A stretch of 64,000 bases of DNA, taken from Candidatus Methylomirabilota bacterium. Its GTDB lineage: Bacteria > Methylomirabilota > Methylomirabilia > Rokubacteriales > CSP1-6. Position numbers and translations under genes: made by a program. Below the pieces are notes generated by a model, which had not been told where the DNA came from, ran no database searches, and saw nothing but the letters and a program-made list of their open reading frames with translations. Of the stretch, positions 1 to 8,509 are shown one piece after another (the first letter of the stretch is position 1; each line of letters starts with the position of its first letter). The stretch is from NCBI GenBank assembly GCA_035315345.1, contig DATFYA010000060.1, positions 1-64,000 of the forward strand. Direction: 5' to 3'.

Positions 1-1
1 G

Positions 2-406
2 CATCAGCCCGGGCGCACCATCACCGAATCCGACAACGTCTTCTTCACCTGCCTCACCATGAACCCGCAGCCGCTGCACATCGACTTCCACGCGGCCCAG
101 AAAGCAGAGTTCGGCAAGCCGCTCGTGAACAGCCTGCTCACGCTGGGCATCGCGGTGGGCCTGAGCGTCGGCGAGACCACGCTCGGCACCACCGTCGGCA
201 ACCTGGGCTTCGAGAAGGTCGAGTTCCCCAAGCCGGTCTTCCACGGCGACACCATCTACTCGGAGACCGAGGTGGTGGAGAAGCGCGAGTCGAAGTCGCG
301 CCCGCAATGGGGCGTGGTGATCTTCGAGCACCGCGCCCGCAACCAGCACGGCGACGTGGTGATGCGCTGCCGCCGCGCCGCCATGATGCGGCGCCGCGCG
401 TCCTGA
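2..406 (+). CDS. MaoC-family (hot-dog fold) acyl-CoA hydratase, 5'-truncated
   Basis: The frame is open from base 2, so the N-terminus lies outside the window; 134 codons remain. The visible part has the MaoC-like signature [12 protein letters not shown], followed by FGKPLVNS, where family members carry the catalytic Asp/His pair of the hydratase motif, and then the hot-dog strand region [19 protein letters not shown]. The family hydrates enoyl-CoA thioesters in the cytoplasm; mesaconyl-CoA-type hydratases belong here. It stops 5 bases before the CoA-ester lyase start, so the two are probably co-transcribed and act on consecutive CoA-ester steps. Substrate is inferred from the neighbour only. 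Confidence 0.85.
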   Translation, partial: HQPGRTITESDNVFFTCLTMNPQPLHIDFHAAQKAEFGKPLVNSLLTLGIAVGLSVGETTLGTTVGNLGFEKVEFPKPVFHGDTIYSETEVVEKRESKSRPQWGVVIFEHRARNQHGDVVMRCRRAAMMRRRAS

Positions 407-411
407 GCCCG

Positions 412-1296
412 ATGCGCCGATCGCTGCACTTCGTCCCGGGCGGCAACGAGAAGATGATGGCCAAGGCGCTCACCTTGCCCGCCGACGGTCTCATCCTCGA
501 TCTGGAGGACGCGGTCACGCCCGATCGCAAGGCGGCGACCCGGCCCGTCGTGCGGCGCTGGCTCGAGACCCTCGACTTCGGGGGGCGCGAGCGGTGGGTC
601 CGGATGAATCCCATCTTCACCGAGCACGCCGAGGCCGATCTGGCCGAGACCATCGCGGGCCGCCCCGACGGCTACGTGATGCCCAAGCCGCGCCGGGCCG
701 AGGACGTCCGTCGGGTGACCGATCGCCTCGATGCCCTCGAGCAGAAGCACGGGCTGCCCTTCGGCTCGACCCGGCTCGTGCTGATCGCCACCGAGACGCC
801 GGAGGGGCTGCTCAACATCAAGGAGATCGCGGCGGCCAGCCCACGGGTCGCCGCGGTCTCGTGGGGCATCGAGGACCTGTCGGCCGCGATGGGGCTGCCG
901 CGCACGCGCGACGAGCACGGCCGCTATCTCGACATCCCGCGCTACGCGCGGGTGATGTGCGCCGTGGCGGCGTCCGCGGCCGGGGTCGAGGCGCTCGACA
1001 CCGTCTACACCGACATCCCCGATCTCGACGGCCTGCGGCGCGAGTGCCTCGAGGGCGTGGCGATGGGCTTCAGCGGCAAGATCTCGATCCATCCGGGCCA
1101 GATCGAGGTGATCAACGCCGCGTTCACCCCGTCGAAGGCCGACGCGGAGGACGCGGTCGCCCTCATCGCCGCGTTCGAGGAGCACGCCCGCCGCGGCGCG
1201 GGCGCCTTCGCGTGGAAGGGCCAGATGATGGACATGCCCCATCTCACCCGCGCCCGCAAGATCGCGGAGCAGGCGCGACGGGCGGGGGTGATCTGA
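412..1296 (+). CDS. CoA-ester lyase, HpcH/HpaI aldolase family (citryl/malyl/citramalyl-CoA lyase-like)
   Basis: A 294-residue protein of normal family length. Visible motifs are RSLHFVPGGNEKMM at the N-terminus, the metal-binding strand LILDLEDAV, the Arg-containing RMNPIFTEHAEADL, the AAVSWGIEDLSAAMG segment and the C-terminal KISIHPGQIEVINAAF typical of citrate lyase beta-like enzymes. These enzymes cleave 3-hydroxyacyl-CoA thioesters into acetyl-CoA or propionyl-CoA plus a 2-oxoacid. The ATG just after the MaoC stop was chosen because the family N-terminus starts there; the longer upstream frame overlaps the hydratase. The hydratase-lyase pairing fits mesaconyl-CoA/citramalyl-CoA-type metabolism, but the exact substrate cannot be read from sequence. 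Confidence 0.9.
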   Translation: MRRSLHFVPGGNEKMMAKALTLPADGLILDLEDAVTPDRKAATRPVVRRWLETLDFGGRERWVRMNPIFTEHAEADLAETIAGRPDGYVMPKPRRAEDVRRVTDRLDALEQKHGLPFGSTRLVLIATETPEGLLNIKEIAAASPRVAAVSWGIEDLSAAMGLPRTRDEHGRYLDIPRYARVMCAVAASAAGVEALDTVYTDIPDLDGLRRECLEGVAMGFSGKISIHPGQIEVINAAFTPSKADAEDAVALIAAFEEHARRGAGAFAWKGQMMDMPHLTRARKIAEQARRAGVI

Positions 1297-2897
1297 GCCG
1301 TCGCCGAGCCGCCGCGCTGCTCGCGCTGCTGCTCGTGTCGTCGCTGGTGGTGTTCAGCCTACCCGTCGGGCGCCGTCCGCTGGCCAACCAGGACGAGGCC
1401 CGCTTCGCGCTCCTCGCCCGCGAGGGGGTGGAGCACGGCCACTGGCTCCTGCCTCGCGTCCGCGGCGTCATCTACCTCAACAAGCCGCCGCTCTATTTCT
1501 GGACGGTCGGCCTCCTCGCGCTGCCCTTCGGGGTGGTCGACGACGCCACCGCCCCGCTGGCCTCGATCCTGTGCGCGCTGGTGACGCTGCTCGCGGTGGT
1601 CGCCCTCGGACGCCGGCAGTGGGAGGTGGACATCGGGCTGACCGCGGGCCTGGTGCTCGCCACCGCGCCGTTCTTCTACTTCATGTCGCACCAGGTCCTC
1701 TCCGACATGATGCTGACCGCGTGGCTCGCCTGGGCGCTCTATTTCCTGCTGCGCGCGCGACAGGCCGCGTCGCCCGGCCGCCTGCTGGCCGGCTATTACC
1801 TCTGCCTGGCCGGCGCGCTCGCCACCAAGGGCCCGGCCGCGCTGATGGGGCTGGCCGCGGCCCTGGCGGTGGTGCTGATCGAGGACGGCTGGCGCGGGCT
1901 GCGCTGGCTGCGCCTGCCCATGGGCCTCGGCCTCCTCGCCCTGTGCACGCTGCCGTGGGTGCTGCTCTACCTGCTGCAGACCGAGCGGAGCTACGTGGGC
2001 GGCGTGGTGGTGGGGCACTACGGCGAGTGGTACTTCCGCGAGAAGCCCGGCTCGCGGCTGGCCGCCGTCGGAGACAACCTCGGCCGCTTCCTGCCGTGGA
2101 CGCTCTTCCTGGTTCCCGGCCTCTGGTGGTGGTGGCGCGACCGCGATCCGCGTCGGCGGCCGCTGCTCGCGTGGACGGTGACCATCGCGGTCGCGGTGAG
2201 CCTCTCCGGCGAGCAGCGCGCGCGCTATTTCCTGCCCGCGCTGCCCGCGCTCGCGGTGCTGGTCGCCGAGGTGCTGGTGCGGGCGCCGCGTGAGGGCGGC
2301 CGCCTCGGACGCCGGGCGATCACGGCCACGTACGGAGCGCTGCTGCTCGCGGCGGTGGCGGCGATCGCATGCCTTCTGGGTCCGTCCGGCCGGGGCGCGC
2401 TCGGCGTCGATGTGTTCACGCCGGCCGCCGGGTGGGAACGGTGGCTGGTGAGCCTCCTGATGCTGGGCGGACTCGTGGCGGCCCTCGTCATCCTGGCCAG
2501 GCGCGGCTCGGGCATCGCCGCGACTCTGGCGGTGACGACCGCCCTCGGCGGTATCCTGTTCGTCGAAGGATGGAGCTATCCGGTGCGCTACGCGGAGCGC
2601 CTGAACATCCGCGGCTTCACCGCCGCGATGGCCGCGACGCTCTCGGCCGACGAGCGGGTGCTCGCGTATCCCGACGCGAATCTCTACTACGACTTCTACC
2701 TGCGACGGCCGGTGCGTGAGCTGGGCACCGCCGCCGAGCTGGACACGCTCCTGGCCTCCCCGCAGCCGGGCGACGTGCTGCTGATGCGGGAGGCGGCCTG
2801 GGCCGCGGCGCGGCCGCGCGCGGAGTCGCGCTGGGAGGTGCGGCTGACCGGCCAGGTCGGGAACCATCCGATGGTCCTGCTCGGCCCGCGGCGATGA
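1293..2897 (+). CDS. GT-C type polyprenyl-phosphate glycosyltransferase (ArnT/PMT-like membrane protein)
   Basis: About 534 residues with roughly a dozen hydrophobic segments. After the first membrane segment lies PLANQDEARFALLAREG, the acidic (D/E) loop that binds the polyprenyl-phosphate sugar in ArnT/PMT-type enzymes, followed by YLNKPPLYFWTVG, another family hallmark. It would transfer a sugar from a lipid carrier on the outer face of the inner membrane. No good ATG exists: the start given is a CTG overlapping the lyase stop, and GTG 1335 is the alternative but would cut the first membrane helix. It overlaps the following GT2 gene by 4 bases (ATGA), which would make the lipid-linked donor. 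Confidence 0.82.
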   Translation: MSRRRAAALLALLLVSSLVVFSLPVGRRPLANQDEARFALLAREGVEHGHWLLPRVRGVIYLNKPPLYFWTVGLLALPFGVVDDATAPLASILCALVTLLAVVALGRRQWEVDIGLTAGLVLATAPFFYFMSHQVLSDMMLTAWLAWALYFLLRARQAASPGRLLAGYYLCLAGALATKGPAALMGLAAALAVVLIEDGWRGLRWLRLPMGLGLLALCTLPWVLLYLLQTERSYVGGVVVGHYGEWYFREKPGSRLAAVGDNLGRFLPWTLFLVPGLWWWWRDRDPRRRPLLAWTVTIAVAVSLSGEQRARYFLPALPALAVLVAEVLVRAPREGGRLGRRAITATYGALLLAAVAAIACLLGPSGRGALGVDVFTPAAGWERWLVSLLMLGGLVAALVILARRGSGIAATLAVTTALGGILFVEGWSYPVRYAERLNIRGFTAAMAATLSADERVLAYPDANLYYDFYLRRPVRELGTAAELDTLLASPQPGDVLLMREAAWAAARPRAESRWEVRLTGQVGNHPMVLLGPRR

Positions 2898-3616
2898 GCG
2901 TCGCCGCCCCGGAGCTGTCGGTCGTCCTGCCCGCGTTCAACGAGGAGGAAAGCCTGCCGCAGGTCTGGTCGGAGGTGTCCGGAGTGCTCGACGCCCTGGG
3001 CCGCTCCGCCGAGGTCATCTTCGTGGACGACGGCAGCGCCGACGCCACCCCCGACATCGTGCGGTCCTTCCGCGCGGCCGATTCGCGCGTCCGCCTGATC
3101 CGCCTCGCGGCCAACGCCGGGCTCTCGGCCGCCCTGGACGCGGGCTTCACGCGGGCGCGCGGGCGCATCGTCATCACGCTCGACAGCGACCTGCAGAACG
3201 ATCCGCGTGACATTCCCCGCATGCTCGACGCCCTCGAGGGCTACGACGCGGTGACCGGCTGGCGGCAGCGCCGCGACGATCCCTGGCTGAAGTGCATCTC
3301 CTCCCGCATCGCCAACGGCGTGCGCAACGCGGTCACGCGGGAGAGCGTGCACGACAGCGCGTGCACGCTGCGCGTGCTGCGGCACGGCTGCCTGTCCTGC
3401 CTGCCGCGCTTCCGCGGCTTCCATCGCTTCGTGCCCACGCTGTTGCGGATGGCCGGCTGCCGCGTGCTCGAGCTGCCGGTGGGCCACCGCGCGCGGCGGT
3501 TCGGCGTGTCGCACTACGGAATCCGCAATCGCGCGTTCGTGGCGTTCGAGGATCTGCTCGCGGTGCGGTGGATGCAGGAGCGGCGTCTCCGGTACGACGC
3601 GACGGAAGAGCCGTAG
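2894..3616 (+). CDS. Glycosyltransferase family 2 (dolichol/undecaprenyl-phosphate sugar synthase-like)
   Basis: A 240-residue GT-A enzyme. It begins ELSVVLPAFNEEESLPQVW, then has the nucleotide-binding VIFVDDGSADATPDIV and the DXD-type ITLDSDLQNDP metal site. This matches the DPM1/ArnC group, which charges a polyprenyl phosphate with a sugar from a nucleotide donor. Unlike ArnC there is no C-terminal membrane hairpin, so it is probably membrane-associated rather than integral. The ATG overlaps the TGA of the GT-C gene upstream, indicating translational coupling: this enzyme would make the lipid-sugar that the GT-C protein uses. Sugar and acceptor are unknown. Confidence 0.88.
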   Translation: MSVAAPELSVVLPAFNEEESLPQVWSEVSGVLDALGRSAEVIFVDDGSADATPDIVRSFRAADSRVRLIRLAANAGLSAALDAGFTRARGRIVITLDSDLQNDPRDIPRMLDALEGYDAVTGWRQRRDDPWLKCISSRIANGVRNAVTRESVHDSACTLRVLRHGCLSCLPRFRGFHRFVPTLLRMAGCRVLELPVGHRARRFGVSHYGIRNRAFVAFEDLLAVRWMQERRLRYDATEEP

Positions 3617-3617
3617 A

Positions 3618-3778
3618 CCTCGGGCGGGGTTGGGGGGCGGGGGCCGCGCGCGGAGACACGCTGAGTCGCGACGGCCGTGACCACTCGACGGAGCCACGAG
3701 ATGAGAGCGCTGCGCTTCGCTGGCGCGCAGAAGCCACGGTCTCCGCGCGCGGCCCCCGCCCCCCAACCCCGCCCGAGG
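3618..3778. repeat. Large inverted repeat, two 40-bp perfect arms around an 81-bp loop
   Basis: The arm at 3618-3657 is the exact reverse complement of 3739-3778 over 40 bases. Arms are extremely GC-rich (G-tract side starts CCTCGGGCGGGGTTGGGG). The loop contains no convincing gene. It lies between two convergent genes, so a bidirectional terminator role is possible, but 40 perfect pairs is far longer than an intrinsic terminator and there is no T-run. The remaining bases to 3894 hold nothing else recognisable. Confidence 0.9.
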
Positions 3779-3894
3779 CGTTGCCGGTACCTGATCAGCG
3801 TCCCGGAAACAGTGGCGCGGCACCGCCCCCTTCGGCGGCGCCTATGCGTGCGTGCTCCGCGTTGGAATGTTGCGCAGGGGTGCGCCTGATTTCT

Positions 3895-4791
3895 CTAGAG
3901 CTTCTTGCTGGGGGGGAGGTTGCTGAGGTGGGCGAGGAGGTCGAAGAGGATGGCGAAATCGTACTTGGCGAGGCCGAGGCCCTTGGCCGCGGTGAGCAAT
4001 TCGTGGGTGAGGGCGACCGAGGGCAGCGCCACGCCGGTCGCGTGCGCGAGATCGAGGGCCAGGCGCATGTCCTTCTGGATCATGTCGACGTCGAAGAGGG
4101 CCTCGGCGGGCATGCCGAGCACGAACGGCGCGCGGTACTTCACCATCGGTGAGGCCACCACGCTCTTCAGCACGACCTCCACCGCGCGCTCCCGCGCGAT
4201 GCCGGCCTTCTCGGCCAGCAGCACCGACTCCGAGAACGCGAGCATCTGCACCGCGAGCGCCTGATTGACCGCGATCTTCATGCTCTTGGCCAGCCCGACC
4301 CGGCCGACGTGCGTGATCGTGGGGCCGATCGCGAGCAGGAACGGCCGCGCGCGCTCCAGCACCGACGGGTCGCCTCCCACCATGAACGAGAGCTGACCCG
4401 ACTCGAGCGTGACCGGGCTGCCCGACACCGGGGCGTCGAGCAGCGCGGCGCCGCGCGCCGAGACGTCGGCGGCGAGCCGCTCGACGACCGCCGGGCTCAC
4501 CGTGCTCATCTCGATCAGGATGCCGTCGCGGGTCAGCCCGGCCACGAGGCCCTGCGGCCCGCGGGTCACCGCCTCCAGCGCGGCGTCGTCGGTGACCATG
4601 GTGAACACCGCGGCGGCGCGCTCGGCGACCTCGCGGGGGGACGCGGCCAGGCGCAGGCCCGCGCGCACGAGGTCGGCGGCCTTCGACGCGGTCCGGTTGT
4701 AGCCGTGGACGGTGTAGCCGGCGTCGAGGAGCCGTCGCGCCATCCGGCCGCCCATCGCGCCGAGGCCGACGAAGCCGAGGGGCGCAGTCAT
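3895..4791 (-). CDS. NAD(P)-dependent beta-hydroxyacid dehydrogenase (3-hydroxyisobutyrate dehydrogenase family)
   Basis: A 298-residue protein of normal family size. The N-terminal Rossmann fingerprint is GFVGLGAMGGRMARRLLDAG. The substrate-binding loop LLDAPVSGSPVTLESG follows near residue 120, and the catalytic lysine motif GLAKSMKIAVNQAL (Lys and the Asn four residues on) near residue 170. The family oxidises or reduces short beta-hydroxy acids such as 3-hydroxyisobutyrate, tartronate semialdehyde or 2-hydroxy-3-oxopropionate. Its ATG overlaps the stop of the RidA-like gene upstream, so the two are coupled. Precise substrate is unknown. Confidence 0.9.
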   Translation of the reverse strand: MTAPLGFVGLGAMGGRMARRLLDAGYTVHGYNRTASKAADLVRAGLRLAASPREVAERAAAVFTMVTDDAALEAVTRGPQGLVAGLTRDGILIEMSTVSPAVVERLAADVSARGAALLDAPVSGSPVTLESGQLSFMVGGDPSVLERARPFLLAIGPTITHVGRVGLAKSMKIAVNQALAVQMLAFSESVLLAEKAGIARERAVEVVLKSVVASPMVKYRAPFVLGMPAEALFDVDMIQKDMRLALDLAHATGVALPSVALTHELLTAAKGLGLAKYDFAILFDLLAHLSNLPPSKKL

Positions 4792-5306
4792 TTGCGGCGG
4801 GCGGACAGCCTCTTACTCCTGGTGGGTCGTCTGCGTCCCTTGGACTGTTCTCGTGTTCGTTCGGCTCGCCTTGGGCTGCGCCTCGCCCTGCCGACCGCGA
4901 TCACGCTGATCTCGATCTTGCAGTTGGCGTGGGTCGCGAGCCGCGAGACCTCAACCGTGGTGGTGGTCGGCCGATGAGCGCCCAGGTACGAGCCCCAGAC
5001 CGCGTTGAGATCGTCCTGCTCGGCGACGTCGGTCAGGAATCGCGTCGCCGAGACCACGTCGGCCAGCGTACAGCCCGCGGCGGCCAGCGTGGTCTCGAGG
5101 TTCTGCATCAGCAGCACCGCCTGCTCGCGCATGCTGGTCGGCAGATCGAACTCTTCCTCGCGGTGGGGATGGCTGTGGTAGACGGGCGCGGCGGTGAGGC
5201 CCGAGAGGAAGAGCAAGCTCCCGCGCCGGACCAGCAGCGCGGGAGCGTAGGGCATCTCCACGTGCCGCTTGTCCGGATGATGTATGGCCTGAACGTCCTT
5301 TCGCAT
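4788..5306 (-). CDS. RidA/YjgF/UK114-family protein with an unusual basic C-terminal tail
   Basis: A 172-residue protein. The RidA fold is seen in LLFLSGLTAAPVYHS, QAVLLMQNLETTLAAAGC, DVVSATRFLTDVAEQDDLN and the closing strand CKIEISVIAVG. Normal family length is about 130 residues; here about 34 extra, strongly basic residues follow (RARRSPRRAERTREQSK and on). The DNA for the first part of that tail matches a 27-base repeat also found twice near position 46,000, so the tail looks like repeat-derived sequence read into the gene. RidA proteins hydrolyse reactive enamines/imines; more distant members are catabolic deaminases. It is coupled to the downstream dehydrogenase. Confidence 0.85.
   Translation of the reverse strand: MRKDVQAIHHPDKRHVEMPYAPALLVRRGSLLFLSGLTAAPVYHSHPHREEEFDLPTSMREQAVLLMQNLETTLAAAGCTLADVVSATRFLTDVAEQDDLNAVWGSYLGAHRPTTTTVEVSRLATHANCKIEISVIAVGRARRSPRRAERTREQSKGRRRPTRSKRLSARRK
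4861..4887. repeat. Dispersed 27-bp repeat copy inside the RidA-like 3' end
   Basis: The 27 bases here match, with one mismatch and in the same orientation, the cores at 45974-46000 and 46016-46042. The sequence is CGGCTCGCCTT-G/C-GGCTGCGCC in outline. It falls exactly in the part of the RidA-like gene that exceeds normal family length. Confidence 0.7.
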
Positions 5307-5364
5307 GACACGGCATGATTGACGCTCGCCCCGCCGCCGTCAAGCGTCTTTCGGGGCCGGAACC

Positions 5365-5393
5365 TTGACACCTTCCGGTATGTTTGCTAGAAG
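5365..5393 (+). promoter_or_regulatory. Sigma70-type promoter for liv cluster 1
   Basis: A perfect TTGACA -35 box (5365-5370), 17-base spacer and TAGAAG -10 box (4 of 6) lie about 50 bases ahead of the binding-protein ATG, in the gap between divergent genes. The predicted transcript start is near base 5400. Confidence 0.65.
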
Positions 5394-5445
5394 AAAGACC
5401 CACTTCGGCCGCTCCGCCCGATCCTGTCCTCTCAGGAGGAATCGC

Positions 5446-6633
5446 ATGACAACCAGGTGTCTCAAGCGCGCCGTCTCGGCCGCCCTCGCCGGCGTCGTGC
5501 TCGTCTCGCTGCCGCTGCCCGCTCCCGCGCAGACGCCCATCCGCATCGGCGCCTCGCTGTCCGTCACGGGCACCTACGCCAAGCCGGGCACCCAGCAGAA
5601 GGAAGGCTATGACGTCTGCGTGGACGAGCTGAACGCCAAGGGCGGTCTGCTCGGCCGCAAGGTCGAGTTCGTGGTCTACGACGACCAGTCGATGCCGGCC
5701 ACCGCGGTGAAGCTCTACGAGAAGCTGATCACCGAGGACAAGGTCGACGCGGTGATGGGGCCGTACTCCTCGGCGGTGAGCGAGGCGGTGGCCAACGTGA
5801 CCGAGAAGTACAAGAAGGTCATGGTGGCGCCGCTCGCCGCGACCACGTCCATCTTCAAGAAGGGCCGCAAGTACATCTTCATGGTGATCTCGCCGGCCGA
5901 GGTATACCTCGAAGGCCTCGTGGACATGGCGGCCAAGCGCGGACTGAAGACGGTGGCCATCATCAACGAGGACACCCTCTTTCCGAAAGCGTCGGCCGCC
6001 GGCACCGCGGAGGCGGCCAAGAAGCGCGGCCTGCAGGTGGTGCTGCAGGAATCCTATCCCAAGGGCAACACCGACTTCTCGGCGCTCCTCGTGAAGATCA
6101 AGGCGCTCAATCCGGACGTGATCGCGGCGGGCACCTACTTCGACGACGCGGTGGCGATCACCCGCCAGATGAAGGAGCTGAACGTCAACCCGAAGATGTT
6201 CGGGCTCACGGTGGGCGGAGACTTGCCCGAGTTCCACGACCTGCTCAAGCAGAATGCGGAATACGTCTACGGCTCCACCCAGTGGGACGACGCGCTGCCG
6301 TATCCGGGGGCGAAGGATTTCTTGACCGCCTTCACCCGGAAGTTCAAGCACGAGCCGTCGTATCACGCGGCGGCCGGCTACGCGGGCTGCCTGATCTACG
6401 CGGAGGCGGTGAAGCGGGCCGGCTCGCTCGACGCGGACAAGGTGCGCGAGCAGCTGCTGAAGCTCGAGACCAAGACCGCGTTCGGCGACTACAAGGTGGA
6501 CGCCGACGGTTTCCAGGTCGCCCACAAGATGGTCATGCTGCAATGGCAGGACGGCAAGCGGGTGGTGGTGTGGCCCGACGATCTGGCCAGCGGCAAGCCG
6601 CGTTACCCGACGCCGGAGTGGAACAAGCGGTAG
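5446..6633 (+). CDS. livK: Branched-chain-amino-acid-type ABC transporter, periplasmic binding protein (cluster 1)
   Basis: A 395-residue Peripla_BP_6-type protein. The ATG was chosen because AGGAGG sits 8 bases upstream and a classic Sec signal peptide (basic start, ALAGVVLVSLPLPAPAQ, cleavage after AQ) follows. The mature protein begins TPIRIGASLSVTGTYAKPG, the usual ligand-domain opening, with NAKGGLLGRKVEFVVYDDQS and a typical C-terminal WQDGKRVVVWP. In this family the protein captures amino acids, amides or small carboxylates in the periplasm and delivers them to LivHM permeases. It is the first gene of a cluster behind a strong promoter. Ligand cannot be assigned. Confidence 0.92.
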   Translation: MTTRCLKRAVSAALAGVVLVSLPLPAPAQTPIRIGASLSVTGTYAKPGTQQKEGYDVCVDELNAKGGLLGRKVEFVVYDDQSMPATAVKLYEKLITEDKVDAVMGPYSSAVSEAVANVTEKYKKVMVAPLAATTSIFKKGRKYIFMVISPAEVYLEGLVDMAAKRGLKTVAIINEDTLFPKASAAGTAEAAKKRGLQVVLQESYPKGNTDFSALLVKIKALNPDVIAAGTYFDDAVAITRQMKELNVNPKMFGLTVGGDLPEFHDLLKQNAEYVYGSTQWDDALPYPGAKDFLTAFTRKFKHEPSYHAAAGYAGCLIYAEAVKRAGSLDADKVREQLLKLETKTAFGDYKVDADGFQVAHKMVMLQWQDGKRVVVWPDDLASGKPRYPTPEWNKR

Positions 6634-6711
6634 CCCGCCGCCGTTGCTGAGCCGTCCCGCCGCGCGCGTCCGCCGAGACCTCGGCGGGCGCCGCCGGGCG
6701 CCGGAGGCCTC

Positions 6712-7587
6712 GTGGGCGTCCTGATCACGCCGACCATGATCGGCCAGGTCGTGATCTCCGGCCTGCTCGCCGGCTCGCTCTACGCGCTGGTCGCCCTGGG
6801 CCTCGGGCTGATCTTCGGCGTGATGCGCGTGCTGAATGTCGCCCACGGCCCGCTGATGATGCTGGGGGCCTACACCACCTTCTGGCTCTTCCATTGGTGG
6901 GGGTTCAATCCCTACCTCTCGCTGCTGATCACCATGCCCCTGCTGTTCCTGGTCGGGGTGGTGCTGCAGCACTTCCTGGTGCGCCGCGTGGTCGACGCCC
7001 CCGAGCTGTCCTCGCTGCTGCTCACGTTCGGCGTGTCGATCGCGCTCGTGAACCTGGCCCAGCTCGCCTTCACCTCCGACCTGCGCTCGGTCGAGTTCCT
7101 CACCGGCTCGTTCATCGCGGGCCCCTACGCGCTGTCCAAGCCGCGGCTGGCCGCGTGCGCCTTCGCGGTGGCCATCACCATCGGCGCGTTCGTGTTCCTC
7201 CGGTCCACCCGGCTCGGCAAGGCGGTGCGCGCGGTGTCCCAGAGCCGTGAGGTGGCGCAGGTGTGCGGCATCGATGTGCAGCGCATCCACCTGCTCGCCT
7301 TCGGGATCGGCTCGGCGCTGGCCGCGGCCGGGGGCACGCTGGTCGCGGTCATGGTCGCGATCCAGCCCGAGATGGGCCAGGTCTACACGTTCAAGTCGTT
7401 TCTCGTCATCGTGCTGGGCGGTGCGGGCAACTACCCGGGCGCGTTGCTGGGCGGTCTCCTCCTCGGGCTGGTGGAGCAGCTCGCCTCGCTCTTCCTCACC
7501 ACGCAGGTCAACGAGGCGGTGGCCTACGTGCTGCTCGTCCTGGTGCTGCTGATCCGGCCGACCGGCCTGCTCAAGGGGCGCGTGTGA
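6712..7587 (+). CDS. livH: Branched-chain-type ABC transporter permease LivH (cluster 1)
   Basis: A 291-residue membrane protein with about eight hydrophobic segments. The family signature GSLYALVALGLGLIFGVM with RVLNVAHGPLMMLGAY is at the N-terminus, and the ATPase-contact loop GIDVQRIHLLAFGIGSALAAAGG near residue 185. GTG 6712 is preceded by GGAGG at a short spacing; ATG 6736 is an alternative. With LivM it forms the transmembrane channel. The 78-base gap after the binding protein shows no terminator, and its end overlaps LivM by 4 bases. Confidence 0.92.
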   Translation: MGVLITPTMIGQVVISGLLAGSLYALVALGLGLIFGVMRVLNVAHGPLMMLGAYTTFWLFHWWGFNPYLSLLITMPLLFLVGVVLQHFLVRRVVDAPELSSLLLTFGVSIALVNLAQLAFTSDLRSVEFLTGSFIAGPYALSKPRLAACAFAVAITIGAFVFLRSTRLGKAVRAVSQSREVAQVCGIDVQRIHLLAFGIGSALAAAGGTLVAVMVAIQPEMGQVYTFKSFLVIVLGGAGNYPGALLGGLLLGLVEQLASLFLTTQVNEAVAYVLLVLVLLIRPTGLLKGRV

Positions 7588-8504
7588 AGCGCGGGCTCCC
7601 GATCGCGCTCGCGCTGGCCGCGATCGGCCTCACGCTCTATCCAGTGCAGGCGACCGGGTACGGCATCCGCGTGATGCTGCAGCTGTTCATGTGGATCGCG
7701 CTGGCCCAGTCCTGGAACCTGATCTCCGGGCTCACCGGCTACGTCTCGTTCGGCCACGTCGCGTTCTTCGGCACGGGCGCCTACGCCTCGAGCCTGCTGA
7801 TCGTGAAGGCGGGATGGCCGTGGCCGCTCGCCTGCCTCGGCGGCGGGGTGGTGGCCGCGGGCGTGGCCCTGGTCATCGGCTGGCCGTGCCTGCGGCTGAA
7901 GGGGCCGTACTTCGCCATCGCGATGCTCGGCCTCAACGAGGTGCTGCGGGTGATCGCGTCCTACTACGAGGGGCTCACCGGCGGGGGCAACGGCCTCTCG
8001 CTGCCCACGCTGTATGCGAGCGTGCAGATCTACTACGCGATGGGGCTTGTGGCCGCCGCGGTGACGCTGGTGGCCTACGTCATCCTCACCTCGCGCTTCG
8101 GCCTGCGGCTCATGACCATCCGCGAGGACGAGGTGGCCGCCGAGTCGATGGGCATCGACACCCTCCGCTACAAGCTCTACGCGTTCCTGCTCTCCGCGAT
8201 CGGACCGGGCATCGTGGGGGGGCTCTCCGCCCGGGACCAGGGCTACATCGAGCCCATCTCGGTGTTCCCGCTGATCATGACCATCACCATGATCGTGATG
8301 GTGCTCTTCGGCGGCAAGGGCACGATCTGGGGGCCGGTCCTGGGCGCCACCGTGCTGTTCGCGTTCCAGGAGGCGGTGTGGGCGCGCTTCATCTATCTCC
8401 ACCAGCTGCTCTTCGGCGCCATCATCGTGGCGGTGGTGCTGCTGATGCCGCGCGGGATCCTGGGCGTGCTCCAGCAGAAGTACAACCTGCCGCGCACCAT
8501 CTGA
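7584..8504 (+). CDS. livM: Branched-chain-type ABC transporter permease LivM (cluster 1)
   Basis: A 306-residue permease. It shows LAQSWNLISGLTGYVSFGH, the LivM membrane signature, LRLKGPYFAIAMLGLNEVLR in the middle, and the EAA-like IREDEVAAESMGIDTLRYKL loop that contacts the ATPases. The GTG overlaps the LivH stop, so the pair is translationally coupled. Partner of LivH 1 and of the LivG ATPase that starts 5 bases after its stop. Confidence 0.92.
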   Translation: MKRGLPIALALAAIGLTLYPVQATGYGIRVMLQLFMWIALAQSWNLISGLTGYVSFGHVAFFGTGAYASSLLIVKAGWPWPLACLGGGVVAAGVALVIGWPCLRLKGPYFAIAMLGLNEVLRVIASYYEGLTGGGNGLSLPTLYASVQIYYAMGLVAAAVTLVAYVILTSRFGLRLMTIREDEVAAESMGIDTLRYKLYAFLLSAIGPGIVGGLSARDQGYIEPISVFPLIMTITMIVMVLFGGKGTIWGPVLGATVLFAFQEAVWARFIYLHQLLFGAIIVAVVLLMPRGILGVLQQKYNLPRTI

Positions 8505-8509
8505 GCGCG

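Noticed and set aside
3677-3889. Small open frame through the large inverted repeat
   Set aside because: It spans an arm of the repeat, lacks a ribosome-binding site and gives a Pro/Arg-rich sequence typical of chance GC-rich frames.
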